Source of the DNA: CAMAUF01 sp046152925
GTDB lineage: Bacteria > Chloroflexota > Dehalococcoidia > Tepidiformales > Tepidiformaceae
DNA: 64,000 nt
Direction of reading: 5' to 3'
Assembly: GCA_046152925.1 (NCBI GenBank)
Contig: JBJXFX010000058.1
Span: forward strand, 1-64,000
Position 1 is the stretch's first letter; each line of letters starts with the position of its first letter. Position numbers and translations under genes: made by a program. Positions 35,947 to 44,320 of this stretch are shown here, one piece after another. The notes under the pieces are model-generated. The model did no database searches and had not been told where the DNA came from. It was given only the letters and a program-made list of their open reading frames with translations.

Positions 35947-37338
35947 CTATGGGTTGATCACGAATCCGGTCACAACACCGCCCACACCGGGCGCCCGCAA
36001 CTGATTCCGGACCAAGTCCACCACCCCTTCCGCCGTCAGGTCGCTCGCCGACGCCAGCGCCGGGCGGATCGATGTCGCCCCCCAAGTCACCTCGACGCTC
36101 CCACCCACAGGGATGACGCCCGAAAGCGCCGTCGCCGTGAGGTAGGCCAACGGGCGCCCCTGCGGGTCGAGGATCCAGAGGTCCGCGCTCACCTTCGTGA
36201 CATCCACGGGCGACGCAGACACGTTGTAGATGTTTCGGCGAAACGCGCCCGTCTTTGCGTCGTGGTCCACCGCGTAGACCCACGGCCCCGCGATCAGGCC
36301 CGACGCGGGAGCGGCCGTCCACGGGTTCCAGGTGACCACGCGGGCCGTCACGCGCGCCGCCTGCGCGAGGCCCACCTCGGCCACAAAGTGCCGGCATTCG
36401 TGCGGCGGGATGAGCTTGAGCACCCGGAACTCGGCGGTCGGCCCAACGTCGAAGGTGACCTGGACCATCGCGTCCCACACGCCCTGGTCGGTCGCGCACA
36501 TCTTCCCGAGGAGGCGCGTCCGCTCCACGCTCACCGGCTGGGTCGTGATGATTTCGACGGTTGGGACGGTGATCGTCTGCTCGGTCGGACGCCCGGAAAG
36601 CGCCACGAGGGGCGTCGAACCGTCGGGGTCCGGCGTCGCAGTAATCAGCGACGAGCCTCCGTTGATCACGCCAGCCCGCCCCAGTGCGTGCACGCCAGCC
36701 GGCACGAGTCCGCCCCGGTCGCTCAAGCGCCAGCTCTGTGCCATCGCACCGCCCCAACGCTCCCCCGAGGAGCACGTCACCTGCCCTTGGCCCGTCGCGA
36801 CATCGAACCAGGCGACCGTGCAGGCGGCCAAGCTCGGCTCGGGCGTCGGCCGGCCACAGAGTTCGAGCGTGGCCGCGCTGCTCGTCGCCGCAAAATCGTG
36901 CGAAAAAAGGTCGCCATCAAGGAGTTGCGCCGGCAAGAGCACGGTCATCGGTGCGTTGAAGCCTGCGTTCGCCGCGCTGAGCGCAACGCTCGGCTCGCCG
37001 ATCGCGGTCAGCCGCCGGAAGCCGTCCTGCCGCGTCTCAAGCGCGAAGACGCTGAAGTCTTGCGCGGCCGACCCCGTCCCGGTCAGAGCGAACGGGCTTT
37101 CACCAAACCGGAACAGCCCGCCGGCCGTCGGCCCAAGGTTCTCCACCCGCAAACAGGCCGGGTTCGCCGGAAACGCGAGGTCGAGCCCTGAGCCGCCGCC
37201 AATGCTCGGGATCACGGCGCGGTCGCGGATCGCCGGCGGAACTTGCGCGGAGCCGTCGAGTACGCGAACCCCGAGCGCGAGCCCACCAGTCGCGCATACC
37301 GCGAGGATCAGCCCAGGTAACCATCCAAAGCGCCCCAT
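35947..37338 (-). CDS. Secreted or membrane-anchored protein, unknown function
   Basis: 463 aa. The N-terminus MGRFGWLPGLILAVCATGGLALG is a signal peptide or anchor; the remainder is beta-rich with scattered Cys and no recognised domain. It has repeating short strands like those of adhesive or immunoglobulin-like surface proteins, and ends VTGFVINP. The ATG at 37338 is preferred over 37374 because it begins the signal sequence and lies 7 nt after a TAGCGT hexamer. Located between purB and purD, same strand. Confidence 0.65.
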   Translation of the reverse strand: MGRFGWLPGLILAVCATGGLALGVRVLDGSAQVPPAIRDRAVIPSIGGGSGLDLAFPANPACLRVENLGPTAGGLFRFGESPFALTGTGSAAQDFSVFALETRQDGFRRLTAIGEPSVALSAANAGFNAPMTVLLPAQLLDGDLFSHDFAATSSAATLELCGRPTPEPSLAACTVAWFDVATGQGQVTCSSGERWGGAMAQSWRLSDRGGLVPAGVHALGRAGVINGGSSLITATPDPDGSTPLVALSGRPTEQTITVPTVEIITTQPVSVERTRLLGKMCATDQGVWDAMVQVTFDVGPTAEFRVLKLIPPHECRHFVAEVGLAQAARVTARVVTWNPWTAAPASGLIAGPWVYAVDHDAKTGAFRRNIYNVSASPVDVTKVSADLWILDPQGRPLAYLTATALSGVIPVGGSVEVTWGATSIRPALASASDLTAEGVVDLVRNQLRAPGVGGVVTGFVINP

Positions 37339-37405
37339 AGGCCGGACGCTACGCAGATAGCGCCACTGCGGCAAGTAGCGCGCTTAACTGGCCACCAGAT
37401 CACCC

Positions 37406-38668
37406 TCAGATACGCGCGATGTCTTTCCGGAAGTGCGCATCCGTGAACGAAATCCGCGCAACGTTGGCGTACGCCTTCGCCCGCGCCTCCGCCACCGTCG
37501 TGCCCGTCGCCGTCACCGTGAGCACGCGGCCACCATTGGTCACGAGCCCCCGTGCATCGTCTTTGGTCCCCGCCTGAAACACCTGTACATCCGGGTCGAC
37601 GCTCTCAAGGCCGCGGATGATGTAGCCCAGCTTGTACGTCGCCGGATAGCCGCCGCTCGCCATCACGACGCTGACAGCCGCACGCTCGGACCAGCGCACC
37701 TGCTGCTCCGCGAGCCGGCCTTCCGCTGCCGCCCGGCAAACCTCGTAGAGGTCGCTCTCCAGCCGTACCATCAGCGACTGCGCCTCGGGGTCGCCAAACC
37801 GCGCGTTGAACTCCAGCACGCGGAGCCCCTGCGGCGAAATCATCAGCCCCGGAAACAGCGTGCCGTTAAAGGCATGCCCTTCTTCCGCCATGCCCGCCAT
37901 CACCTTCGCGACGACATCCCGCTCGACCTCCGCCGCGAGGCGGTCATCGACCATCGCGCTCGGCGAGTACGAACCCATCCCGCCCGTGTTCAAGCCGATG
38001 TCGCCGTCTCCAGCGCGCTTGTAATCCGTCGCGTAGGGGAACATCACGGCCGTCTTGCCGTCGCAGAACGCGTGGGCGCTCGCTTCCCAGCCGGTCAACC
38101 GCTCCTCGATGACCACCCGGTCGCCGGACGACCCGAAATCGCGCCGGACCATCGAGATATCGAGCGCGTTCAAGGCCTCCGCCTGGTTGTTGCACACGAT
38201 CGCGCCCTTGCCGGCGGCCAGGCCGTCCGCCTTCACGACCAGCGGCCCATCTGGCAGCGAGGCGACGTAGCGGCAGGCCTCGCGAAAGTCCGTGAACGTC
38301 TCGTAGCGCGCCGTCGGGATGCCGTGCCGGACCATGAACGCCTTCGCGAACGCCTTGCTCGATTCGAGCTGCGCCGCCGCCTTCGTCGGCCCGTAGCAGA
38401 GGATGCCCGCCGCCGTCAGCCGGTCGACCAGCCCCAGCGGCTGCGGGTCGTCCATCGTCGCCAGGTAGAAATCGACCTTGAGCTCGACGGCCGCCTTCAC
38501 GATCCCGTCGATGTCCTTGGGCTGGTACGGCAAGTTCGTCCCAACCGTCGCCGTACCGCCGTTACCCGGCGCAATGAAGATCTCGCCGACCTTCGGGCTC
38601 TGGCGCAGCTTCCACGCGATCGCGTGCTCCCGTGCGCCCGTCCCGACGAGCAGGATGCGGTCAGTCAT
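37406..38668 (-). CDS. purD: Phosphoribosylamine-glycine ligase
   Basis: 420 aa ATP-grasp enzyme making GAR. N-terminal ILLVGTGAREHAIAWKLRQSP, LVVKADGLAAGKGAIVC in the ATP-grasp domain, and LNTGGMGSYSP are typical of PurD; the end segment GYPATYKLGY is the C-terminal domain. AGGAGG lies 8 nt upstream of the ATG at 38668. It is separated from guaA by a repeat-bearing gap of 360 nt. Confidence 0.95.
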   Translation of the reverse strand: MTDRILLVGTGAREHAIAWKLRQSPKVGEIFIAPGNGGTATVGTNLPYQPKDIDGIVKAAVELKVDFYLATMDDPQPLGLVDRLTAAGILCYGPTKAAAQLESSKAFAKAFMVRHGIPTARYETFTDFREACRYVASLPDGPLVVKADGLAAGKGAIVCNNQAEALNALDISMVRRDFGSSGDRVVIEERLTGWEASAHAFCDGKTAVMFPYATDYKRAGDGDIGLNTGGMGSYSPSAMVDDRLAAEVERDVVAKVMAGMAEEGHAFNGTLFPGLMISPQGLRVLEFNARFGDPEAQSLMVRLESDLYEVCRAAAEGRLAEQQVRWSERAAVSVVMASGGYPATYKLGYIIRGLESVDPDVQVFQAGTKDDARGLVTNGGRVLTVTATGTTVAEARAKAYANVARISFTDAHFRKDIARI

Positions 38669-38797
38669 GGTCTAGCCTCCTGCCTCCCCCGCCGCTGGCG
38701 AGCTGCGCTCCAACCCGATCGCTCGGGGCCTGCCTCAGGCTACGGCGATCGCTGCGGAGGTAAGGGATTCGTCGCCGCGTGGCAGCCCTCATCCCCC

Positions 38798-39000
38798 CGC
38801 CCTTCTCCCGACTTCGCGGGAGAAGGGCGCCGATCCTGAAACTTCGTGCCGGATGCAGAGAGTTGGGGTCTGAGCTACACCGCGACGGGCGATCAAGGAG
38901 ACTCCCCTCTCCCGCGAAGTCGGGAGAGGGGCCGGGGGTGAGGGCCACGCCGCCGCCGGCGAGCCACCAATCTCCCCTCTCCCGCGAAGTCGGGAGAGGG
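38798..39000. repeat. Three REP-like palindromes in the purD-guaA gap (38669-39028)
   Basis: Three copies of one palindromic unit with loop ACTTCG/CGAAGT: 38798-38829 (13-bp stem CGCCCTTCTCCCG with CGGGAGAAGGGCG), 38904-38931 (11-bp stem) and 38975-39000 (10-bp stem). Copy one is on the plus strand; the other two are inverted. Each is flanked by a CCCTCAnCCCC-type arm (GGGGTGAGGGC in the inverted copies). This is the layout of REP/BIME elements. The remaining bases of this 360-nt gap show no gene. Confidence 0.75.
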
Positions 39001-39028
39001 ATGCTTCGCTGGGGTGAGGGCATAGCGC

Positions 39029-40582
39029 TCACTCCCATTCAATCGTCCCCGGCGGCTTGCTCGTGATGTCGTACACCACCCGGTTGATCCCCGGCACTTC
39101 GTTCACGATCCGGTTCGACATCTTCGCCAACAGCTCGTGCGGCAGCCGCGCCCAGTCCGCCGTCATCGCGTCCTCCGCCACCACCGCCCGGATGGCCACT
39201 GCGTAACCGTACGTCCGGAAGTCGCCCATCACGCCGACCGTCTTGCTGTCCGTCAGCACCGCGAAGCTCTGCCACAGCTGCCGGTAGAGCCCGGCCGCCC
39301 GCACCTCTTCCATCACGATCAGGTCCGCCGCGCGCAGGATCTCCAGCTTCTCCGCCGTCACCTCGCCGATCACCCGGATCGCCAGCCCCGGCCCCGGGAA
39401 CGGGTGCCGCCAGACGATTTCCTCGGGCAGACCGAGCTCCTCGCCGGCCCGCCGCACTTCATCCTTAAACAGCTGCCGCAGCGGCTCCACCAGCCCCAGC
39501 TTCATGTCCGGGGGCAGCCCGCCAACGTTATGGTGCGTCTTGATCTTCGCGGCGCCCGCGCCGGTCGAGGCGCTCTCGATGACGTCCGGGTAGACCGTCC
39601 CCTGACAGAGGAAGCGCGCGTCGTCGATCTTCCGCGCCTCGCGCTCGAAAATCCGCACGAACGTGTTCCCGATCCGCACGCGCTTCGTCTCTGGGTTCGT
39701 CACCTCCGCCAGCGCCGCCAGGAACTCGTCGCGCGCGTCGACGTGCACCAGTTTCATGTGCATGTGGCGGTCGAACGTCTCGATCACGTCCTCGACCTCG
39801 CCGGCGCGAAGCAGCCCGTTGTCGACGAAGATGCACGTCAGTTGGTCGCCGATGGCCCGGTGCACCAACGCGGCCGCGACGCTGCTATCGACGCCGCCGG
39901 AAAGCCCGCAAATCACCCGTCCGGCCCCGACCTGCTCCCGGATGGCGGCGACGCTCTCCTCGACGAAGTTGCCCGCCGTCCACGTCCCGGGACAGCCGCA
40001 GACGCCATGCACGAAGTTCCGGATGATCTCGCTTCCCGCCGGCGTGTGCACCACCTCGGGGTGGAACTGGAGGCCGTAGTACCCGCGGGCCTGGTCCGCC
40101 ATCACCGCGTACGGCGAGTTCTCCGACGACGCCACCGGCGCGAAGCCCGGCGGCAGCTGCTCCACCCGGTCGCCGTGGCTCATCCAAACGTCGAGTTGCT
40201 CCGGCAAGTCCGCGAACAACGGCGTCGGCACGTCACGATGGATCCGCGCGGGGCCGTACTCCCGCGATGTCCCGGGCGCGACATGCCCGCCGAGCTGGTG
40301 GGCTAAGAGCTGCATCCCGTAACAAATCCCGAGCACCGGGACGCCGCTTTCGAACACCCAGGCCGGGGCCTGGGGCGCGCCCTCGTCGTAAACGCTGTTC
40401 GGCCCACCGGAAAGGATGACGCCGCGCAGGTCGAGCCCCTTCACGCGCTCCCAGGTCACATCGAAGGGGAGGAGCTCGCAGTAGGTGTCCTGTTCGCGGA
40501 CGCGCCGGGCGATCAGCTGCGAGTACTGCGCCCCGAAGTCGAGGACGACGATGGTCTCATGGCGGGGAGGGGCATCGGTCAT
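39029..40582 (-). CDS. guaA: GMP synthase (glutamine-hydrolysing)
   Basis: 517 aa, full length. N-terminal class I glutamine amidotransferase with catalytic Cys87 in VLGICYGMQLLAH and a His-Glu pair in QFHPEVVHT; then the ATP pyrophosphatase PP-loop GLSGGVDSS near 230, and the C-terminal dimerisation domain ending NRVVYDITSKPPGTIEWE. Converts XMP to GMP. The ATG at 40582 begins the conserved domain; TACGGT (40598-40593, minus strand) would give only a very short leader. Confidence 0.96.
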   Translation of the reverse strand: MTDAPPRHETIVVLDFGAQYSQLIARRVREQDTYCELLPFDVTWERVKGLDLRGVILSGGPNSVYDEGAPQAPAWVFESGVPVLGICYGMQLLAHQLGGHVAPGTSREYGPARIHRDVPTPLFADLPEQLDVWMSHGDRVEQLPPGFAPVASSENSPYAVMADQARGYYGLQFHPEVVHTPAGSEIIRNFVHGVCGCPGTWTAGNFVEESVAAIREQVGAGRVICGLSGGVDSSVAAALVHRAIGDQLTCIFVDNGLLRAGEVEDVIETFDRHMHMKLVHVDARDEFLAALAEVTNPETKRVRIGNTFVRIFEREARKIDDARFLCQGTVYPDVIESASTGAGAAKIKTHHNVGGLPPDMKLGLVEPLRQLFKDEVRRAGEELGLPEEIVWRHPFPGPGLAIRVIGEVTAEKLEILRAADLIVMEEVRAAGLYRQLWQSFAVLTDSKTVGVMGDFRTYGYAVAIRAVVAEDAMTADWARLPHELLAKMSNRIVNEVPGINRVVYDITSKPPGTIEWE

Positions 40583-40626
40583 GGAAGCCCTGACCGTAGC
40601 GCCCGGCGGCCCGTCGAGCAATGGCG

Positions 40627-41319
40627 CTACTGCCGACCCGGCTTGACGGGCTCCGCCGTTGCCTCCGGCCGGCCCGTGTCTGCTGGCTGGGTGCGCATGC
40701 GGAGCGCCGCGCCGAGCTCTCGCACCTGCGCCAGCGTCGCGGTGAACCGGGGCGCCAACTCCGTCGTGGGACCCTCCCGCACGAGAAACCGGAGCGTATC
40801 CCCGTCCAGCACAGCAACGCTGGGGTCGCCTGGGCTGACGTACAAGACGCGCGGATACCAGGACGGGTACTCCCCGCCAACGGCTGTCCGGGTCAGGAAA
40901 AGCACATACTCACCCCCTCGCATGAGCAGGATCGGGCCTATGCCTGCGAACGCGCTTCCGGGCGAGTAGTCCAGACCGGTCCCGACGGCGATTCGGTCGC
41001 CCGCGCGGATGTCGCCTCGAAACACCTCAAGAATCTCGAACTCGGAAACCCGCACCCGAGACGCGGATACGGTGTTCTCATCACCCGGCGCTGGGAGGCT
41101 CAGCTCCCAATCGCGATCCGATATCATGCGGCCCCGCACCACCACCACGGAAGCAGAGACGAGTGGTTCTATTGTTCGGAAGGTTGGCCAATCCGAGTAC
41201 GACGCCGAGCCACTCGTTGCGCCACCAAACGCTACGAACCCAAGGCCTCCAGCGGCCACCACGAGCCCCACCGAGACCCCCACCGCCGTCACGATGGCCG
41301 CCAGGTTCAAGATGCGCAT
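40627..41319 (-). CDS. Signal-anchored extracytoplasmic protein, unknown function
   Basis: 230 aa with an N-terminal hydrophobic segment (MRILNLAAIVTAVGVSVGLVVAAGG) and a beta-rich domain (ILEVFRGDIRAGDRIAVGTGLDY, EYVLFLTRT). No family recognised. Two ATGs are possible: 41328 and 41319. TAGTAT on the minus strand (41334-41329) touches the first ATG and would leave it outside the transcript, so 41319, preceded by GGAG, is chosen. Divergent from the nitroreductase gene, and 44 nt upstream of guaA. Confidence 0.6.
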   Translation of the reverse strand: MRILNLAAIVTAVGVSVGLVVAAGGLGFVAFGGATSGSASYSDWPTFRTIEPLVSASVVVVRGRMISDRDWELSLPAPGDENTVSASRVRVSEFEILEVFRGDIRAGDRIAVGTGLDYSPGSAFAGIGPILLMRGGEYVLFLTRTAVGGEYPSWYPRVLYVSPGDPSVAVLDGDTLRFLVREGPTTELAPRFTATLAQVRELGAALRMRTQPADTGRPEATAEPVKPGRQ

Positions 41320-41416
41320 GCTCTCCATACTACGACGGTGCGAACCTCCCAGATGGCGCGCTCCCACGCCCCACATCCGGTGCCGCGAGTATCATCTCCC
41401 CCAACGGAGGGCACCC

Positions 41417-42067
41417 TTGGACATCCCCGACGTCCAGGTCAACGACATCTTCGAAGTCATCGGCACCCAACGCGCCATGCGCCGTCTCAAACCCGACCCC
41501 GTCCCCGAAGAACACCTCAAAGCCATGATCTGGGCCGCAACCCGCGCCCCCAACGGCGGCAACGTCCAACCCTGGCGCTTCCTCGTCATCACTGACCCCG
41601 CCGTCAAACAGGGCCTCCAGGCGATCTACGCCGCCGAATGGTCCAAGTACCGCGCCCAAGGCGACCTCGCCGCTCGCCCCGGCATGACCGACGAACAGCG
41701 CACCTCCATGGTCCGCAGCTACGAAACCGGTCAGTACCTCGCCGACCACCTCCACGAAGTCCCCGCGATCATCATCCCCTGCGGCTTCCTCCTCGCCATC
41801 AACAGCGGCATCGCCTCCGGTTCGAGCATCTACCCTGCCATCCAGAACCTCATGCTCGCCGCCCGCGCCCTCGGCCTCGGCACGGTGCTCACCACGCTCC
41901 ACCGCCAGAATGAAGGCGCCGTCCGCGAGCTCCTCGGCATCCCCGAAAACGCCCACACGGCCGCCTTGATCCCCGTAGGCTGGCCCGTCGGCAAGTTCGG
42001 CGCCGGCCCCCGCCTTCCCGTCGACGCCGTCACCTACTGGGACCACTGGGGCAACAAGCGCGTCTAA
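41417..42067 (+). CDS. Nitroreductase family protein
   Basis: 216 aa FMN-dependent oxidoreductase. The start IFEVIGTQRAMRRLKPDPVP and ATRAPNGGNVQPWRFLVI contain the FMN-contacting Arg/Ser-Asn type motifs of the family; ALGLGTVLTTLHRQNEGAVRELLGIPE is the second conserved block. Members reduce nitro groups, quinones or flavins; the substrate here is unknown. The TTG start at 41417 is chosen because GGAGG (41406-41410) lies 6 nt upstream and no ATG fits. Its last 4 nt overlap the convergent aat stop. Confidence 0.87.
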   Translation: MDIPDVQVNDIFEVIGTQRAMRRLKPDPVPEEHLKAMIWAATRAPNGGNVQPWRFLVITDPAVKQGLQAIYAAEWSKYRAQGDLAARPGMTDEQRTSMVRSYETGQYLADHLHEVPAIIIPCGFLLAINSGIASGSSIYPAIQNLMLAARALGLGTVLTTLHRQNEGAVRELLGIPENAHTAALIPVGWPVGKFGAGPRLPVDAVTYWDHWGNKRV

Positions 42068-42750
42068 CCAGGGCCACCTCGCAGCGCGGCCGCCAGCCGC
42101 CGCAGGTACTCCTCCCGCGAGATCTCGACCGCGCCCATCCGCGCGGTGTGCTCCGTCACCACCTGGACGTCCACAAGCTCGATCCCCTCGCTTTCGACCC
42201 ACTCCATCATTGCGACCATCGCCACCTTTGAGGCATCGGTCACCCGGAAGAACATGGACTCGGCCCCGAACATCCGGCCGACCCGCACGCCATAGAGCCC
42301 GCCCGCGAGGAAGCCCTCGCCGTGCCAGACCTCGAAGCTATGCGCCCAGCCCAGCCGGTTCAGCGCCAGATAGCCCCGGACCAGCGACTCCGTGATCCAG
42401 GTGCCCTCGGGCCGGTCGGCGCAGCCCCGCATCACGGCCCCGAAGTCCACGTCCATCGTCACGCTGAAGCGCCCGGAGCGCACCGTCCGCGCCAGCCGCT
42501 TCGAAACGTGCAGCCCGCCCACCGGGATGACGGCCCGCGGGTCGGGCGAGAACCAGAGGTGCTCGTCGTCGCCGTGTGGCCAAGGGAAGCAGCCCGCCCG
42601 GTAGGCGGCGACCACCGTCGCGGGCGCGAAATCGCCGCCCGCGGCCACGAGGCCATGCGGCGGCGCGCGACGGGCGTCGGGGAAGCCGTATGGACACGGC
42701 GGCAACGGCGCCGGCCGCCGTGGCGCCGCGCCAGTCCGGAGAAGCAGCAC
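42064..42750 (-). CDS. aat: Leucyl/phenylalanyl-tRNA-protein transferase
   Basis: 228 aa. Adds Leu or Phe to N-terminal Lys/Arg of proteins, marking them for ClpAP (N-end rule). Family segments: GLVAAGGDFAPATVVAAYRAGCFPW near 33-57, LWFSPDPRAVIP near 65-76, and WITESLVRGYLALNRLGWAHSFEVW. The GTG start at 42750 is supported by GATACT (42762-42757, minus strand) ending exactly 6 nt upstream, a leaderless pattern. Divergent from the HEAT-like gene by 53 nt. Confidence 0.9.
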   Translation of the reverse strand: MLLLRTGAAPRRPAPLPPCPYGFPDARRAPPHGLVAAGGDFAPATVVAAYRAGCFPWPHGDDEHLWFSPDPRAVIPVGGLHVSKRLARTVRSGRFSVTMDVDFGAVMRGCADRPEGTWITESLVRGYLALNRLGWAHSFEVWHGEGFLAGGLYGVRVGRMFGAESMFFRVTDASKVAMVAMMEWVESEGIELVDVQVVTEHTARMGAVEISREEYLRRLAAALRGGPG

Positions 42751-42803
42751 CGCCGGAGTATCCCGGACGCGACCCTCGGCCGCGAGCGGCGTACGCTCGC
42801 GCC
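42751..42803. promoter_or_regulatory. Back-to-back leaderless promoters (aat and HEAT-like gene)
   Basis: Within 53 nt, GATACT faces left (42762-42757) and TACGCT faces right (42792-42797); each hexamer ends 6 nt from its start codon. Any -35 elements at usual spacing would fall in the other promoter, so the two polymerases should interfere, implying reciprocal expression. Confidence 0.5.
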
Positions 42804-43787
42804 ATGGCCCGCGACGCCTCCTTTGCCGAAGACCGCCGCAAGCTCGACCGGCTCCGCGCCCTCCGCATGCAGCCCGGCGCCGCGCAGGAGTATGCCGTCG
42901 ACCTCCTCGCGGCGGGCGCCAGCGAAGAGGTCCTCCTCTCGGCCCTCTCCGTGCTTCGCGAACACCCAGTCCGCGGCGCCCACGACGCCCTCGTCGCCCG
43001 CTACCGGGAGATGGACGCCAATCCCAAGCGTCGCGACCCCGTCGGCGGCGTCCGCACCGCGATCCTCGCCGTCCTCCGCAACGAAATGACCCATGACGAC
43101 CGCAGCCTCGCCCTGCGCGCCGTCGCCACCTACGAAAAGGGTCTCCAGGGTCCGTCCTCGACGGGCATCCGCGCCGCTGGTCTGATCTGCCTCGCGGGCC
43201 TCGACCCCGACCTCGCCCCGTTCTACGCCGCCAAGATGCTCGGCGAAGCCGACGACCTTGCCGTCGACGGCGAACCGATGCTCACCGCCCTGCGCGTCCT
43301 CTATTCCGCCGGCCAAGCCGCGGCGATTGCCGTCTTCGCGCTGACCGCGCCCGTCCCGAACGTCCACGGCCAGCGCCTCAGCGAAATCCGCGGCGAAGCC
43401 ATCCGCCTCCTCATCGACCTGCCCGACGACCTCGCCGCGAGCATCGCCGCCCGCTTCATGGGCGAAGATGAAGACGACGACCTCGTCCTGCTCGGCGTCG
43501 CCGACCTCCTCGTCAAACACCCCGGCGGCCCGAACGTCGCGCGCGAGCTCCGCGCGCTCCTCCAGGTCGAAGGCCACCACGAAGTCTTCCAATACCTCGC
43601 CGCCGCCATCGTGGCGAGCCGCCACGATGGCCTCCTGACCGCGCTGGTGGACCAAGCCCGCAGCGACCGCGACCGCACGAAGGTCGAAATCGCCGCCGAA
43701 GCCCTCCGCCTGACGACCCTCCCAGAGGCCCAGAGGGCTCTGCCAGAACTCCTCGAACGGGCGGGGCAGAGGAAAGACCAAAGGTGA
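42804..43787 (+). CDS. HEAT-like helical repeat protein, unknown function
   Basis: 327 aa, acidic, all-alpha, with helical-pair repeats (PVRGAHDALVARYREMD, TGIRAAGLICLAGLDPDLAP, HHEVFQYLAAAIVASRHDGLL). It resembles the other HEAT protein of this window in composition. ATG at 42804 is supported by TACGCT ending 6 nt upstream; a longer in-frame extension would enter aat on the other strand. Its last codons (ending GQRKDQR) are made of the purine-rich repeat found in the following intergenic region. Confidence 0.72.
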   Translation: MARDASFAEDRRKLDRLRALRMQPGAAQEYAVDLLAAGASEEVLLSALSVLREHPVRGAHDALVARYREMDANPKRRDPVGGVRTAILAVLRNEMTHDDRSLALRAVATYEKGLQGPSSTGIRAAGLICLAGLDPDLAPFYAAKMLGEADDLAVDGEPMLTALRVLYSAGQAAAIAVFALTAPVPNVHGQRLSEIRGEAIRLLIDLPDDLAASIAARFMGEDEDDDLVLLGVADLLVKHPGGPNVARELRALLQVEGHHEVFQYLAAAIVASRHDGLLTALVDQARSDRDRTKVEIAAEALRLTTLPEAQRALPELLERAGQRKDQR

Positions 43788-43824
43788 GAGAGGAAAGAGG
43801 ACGTAGGCCGGGCTGGCTCGCCCA

Positions 43825-44049
43825 CCTCATTCCTCATGCCTCGCTGCTCATGCCTCGTCCGAACCGCGACGGCCAGAGAGCGTCCTCGCCGCTCGCCACC
43901 GAACCATCGCCACCGCGAGCGACGGCCGGGCATCGACGTACCGCACCCCGCCGTCGGGCCGAATCTGTCTCACGGAACCGTTCCTCTTTCGCCTTTGTTC
44001 TTTCCTCTCGCTCCCCCTCATTCCTCATGCCTCACCGCTCATGCCTCGT
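43825..44049. repeat. 34-nt direct repeat pair bracketing a gene relic
   Basis: Copies at 43825-43858 and 44016-44049 match at 32 of 34 positions (core CCTCATTCCTCATGCCTC and GCTCATGCCTCGT). They bracket a 158-nt segment that contains the truncated hydrolase relic. The unit itself is low-complexity, built from TCATGCCTC-type words. Confidence 0.75.
43848..43973 (-). pseudogene. Truncated N-terminal relic of an alpha/beta-hydrolase paralogue
   Basis: The minus strand reads RQIRPDGGVRYVDARPSLAVAMV from a GTG at 43973 and stops after 41 codons. It aligns with the N-terminus of the hydrolase gene at 45889 (RHIQPAGGVRYVDAWPARLAITV), about 13 of 24 positions identical including GGVRYVDA. The stop lies within the 34-nt repeat. 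This is probably a deletion remnant of a duplicated gene, not functional. Confidence 0.6.
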
Positions 44050-44080
44050 GTAAGCCCGACCGGGCTCAATCCTCCGACCG

Positions 44081-44239
44081 TCAGCACCCGGGTTCCCCAT
44101 CGTTGCCGCAACAACCCTTCCGCGTCCGAACCTTCTTGAAATTGTTGCGAAGCCACAGCCGCGCCTTCGTCGCGAACGGCAACTCCGACCGCCGCCAGTT
44201 CTCCCGCGCCTCGCGCATCGACCCCCGTCGTTCATCCAT
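44081..44239 (-). CDS. Microprotein (52 aa) ending CCGNDGEPGC
   Basis: 52 aa: basic and amphipathic, with MREARENWRRSELPFATKA then RLWLRNNFKKVRTRKG and the terminal CCGNDGEPGC, the last Cys being the last residue. I recall similar small proteins ending in CCGN.GEPGC in other Chloroflexota genomes, without a known role; this is memory, not a search. The gene is supported by a TAGGAT hexamer (minus strand 44251-44246) ending exactly 6 nt before the ATG. Three Cys in eight residues suggest metal, disulfide or lipid modification. Confidence 0.65.
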   Translation of the reverse strand: MDERRGSMREARENWRRSELPFATKARLWLRNNFKKVRTRKGCCGNDGEPGC

Positions 44240-44320
44240 GGGACGATCCTAGGTTCTGCTGTTCTGGCGCGGCGATTCTTCGGCACTCGCGTCCTTGGAC
44301 GCGCCACCGCGCCTGCGTGG

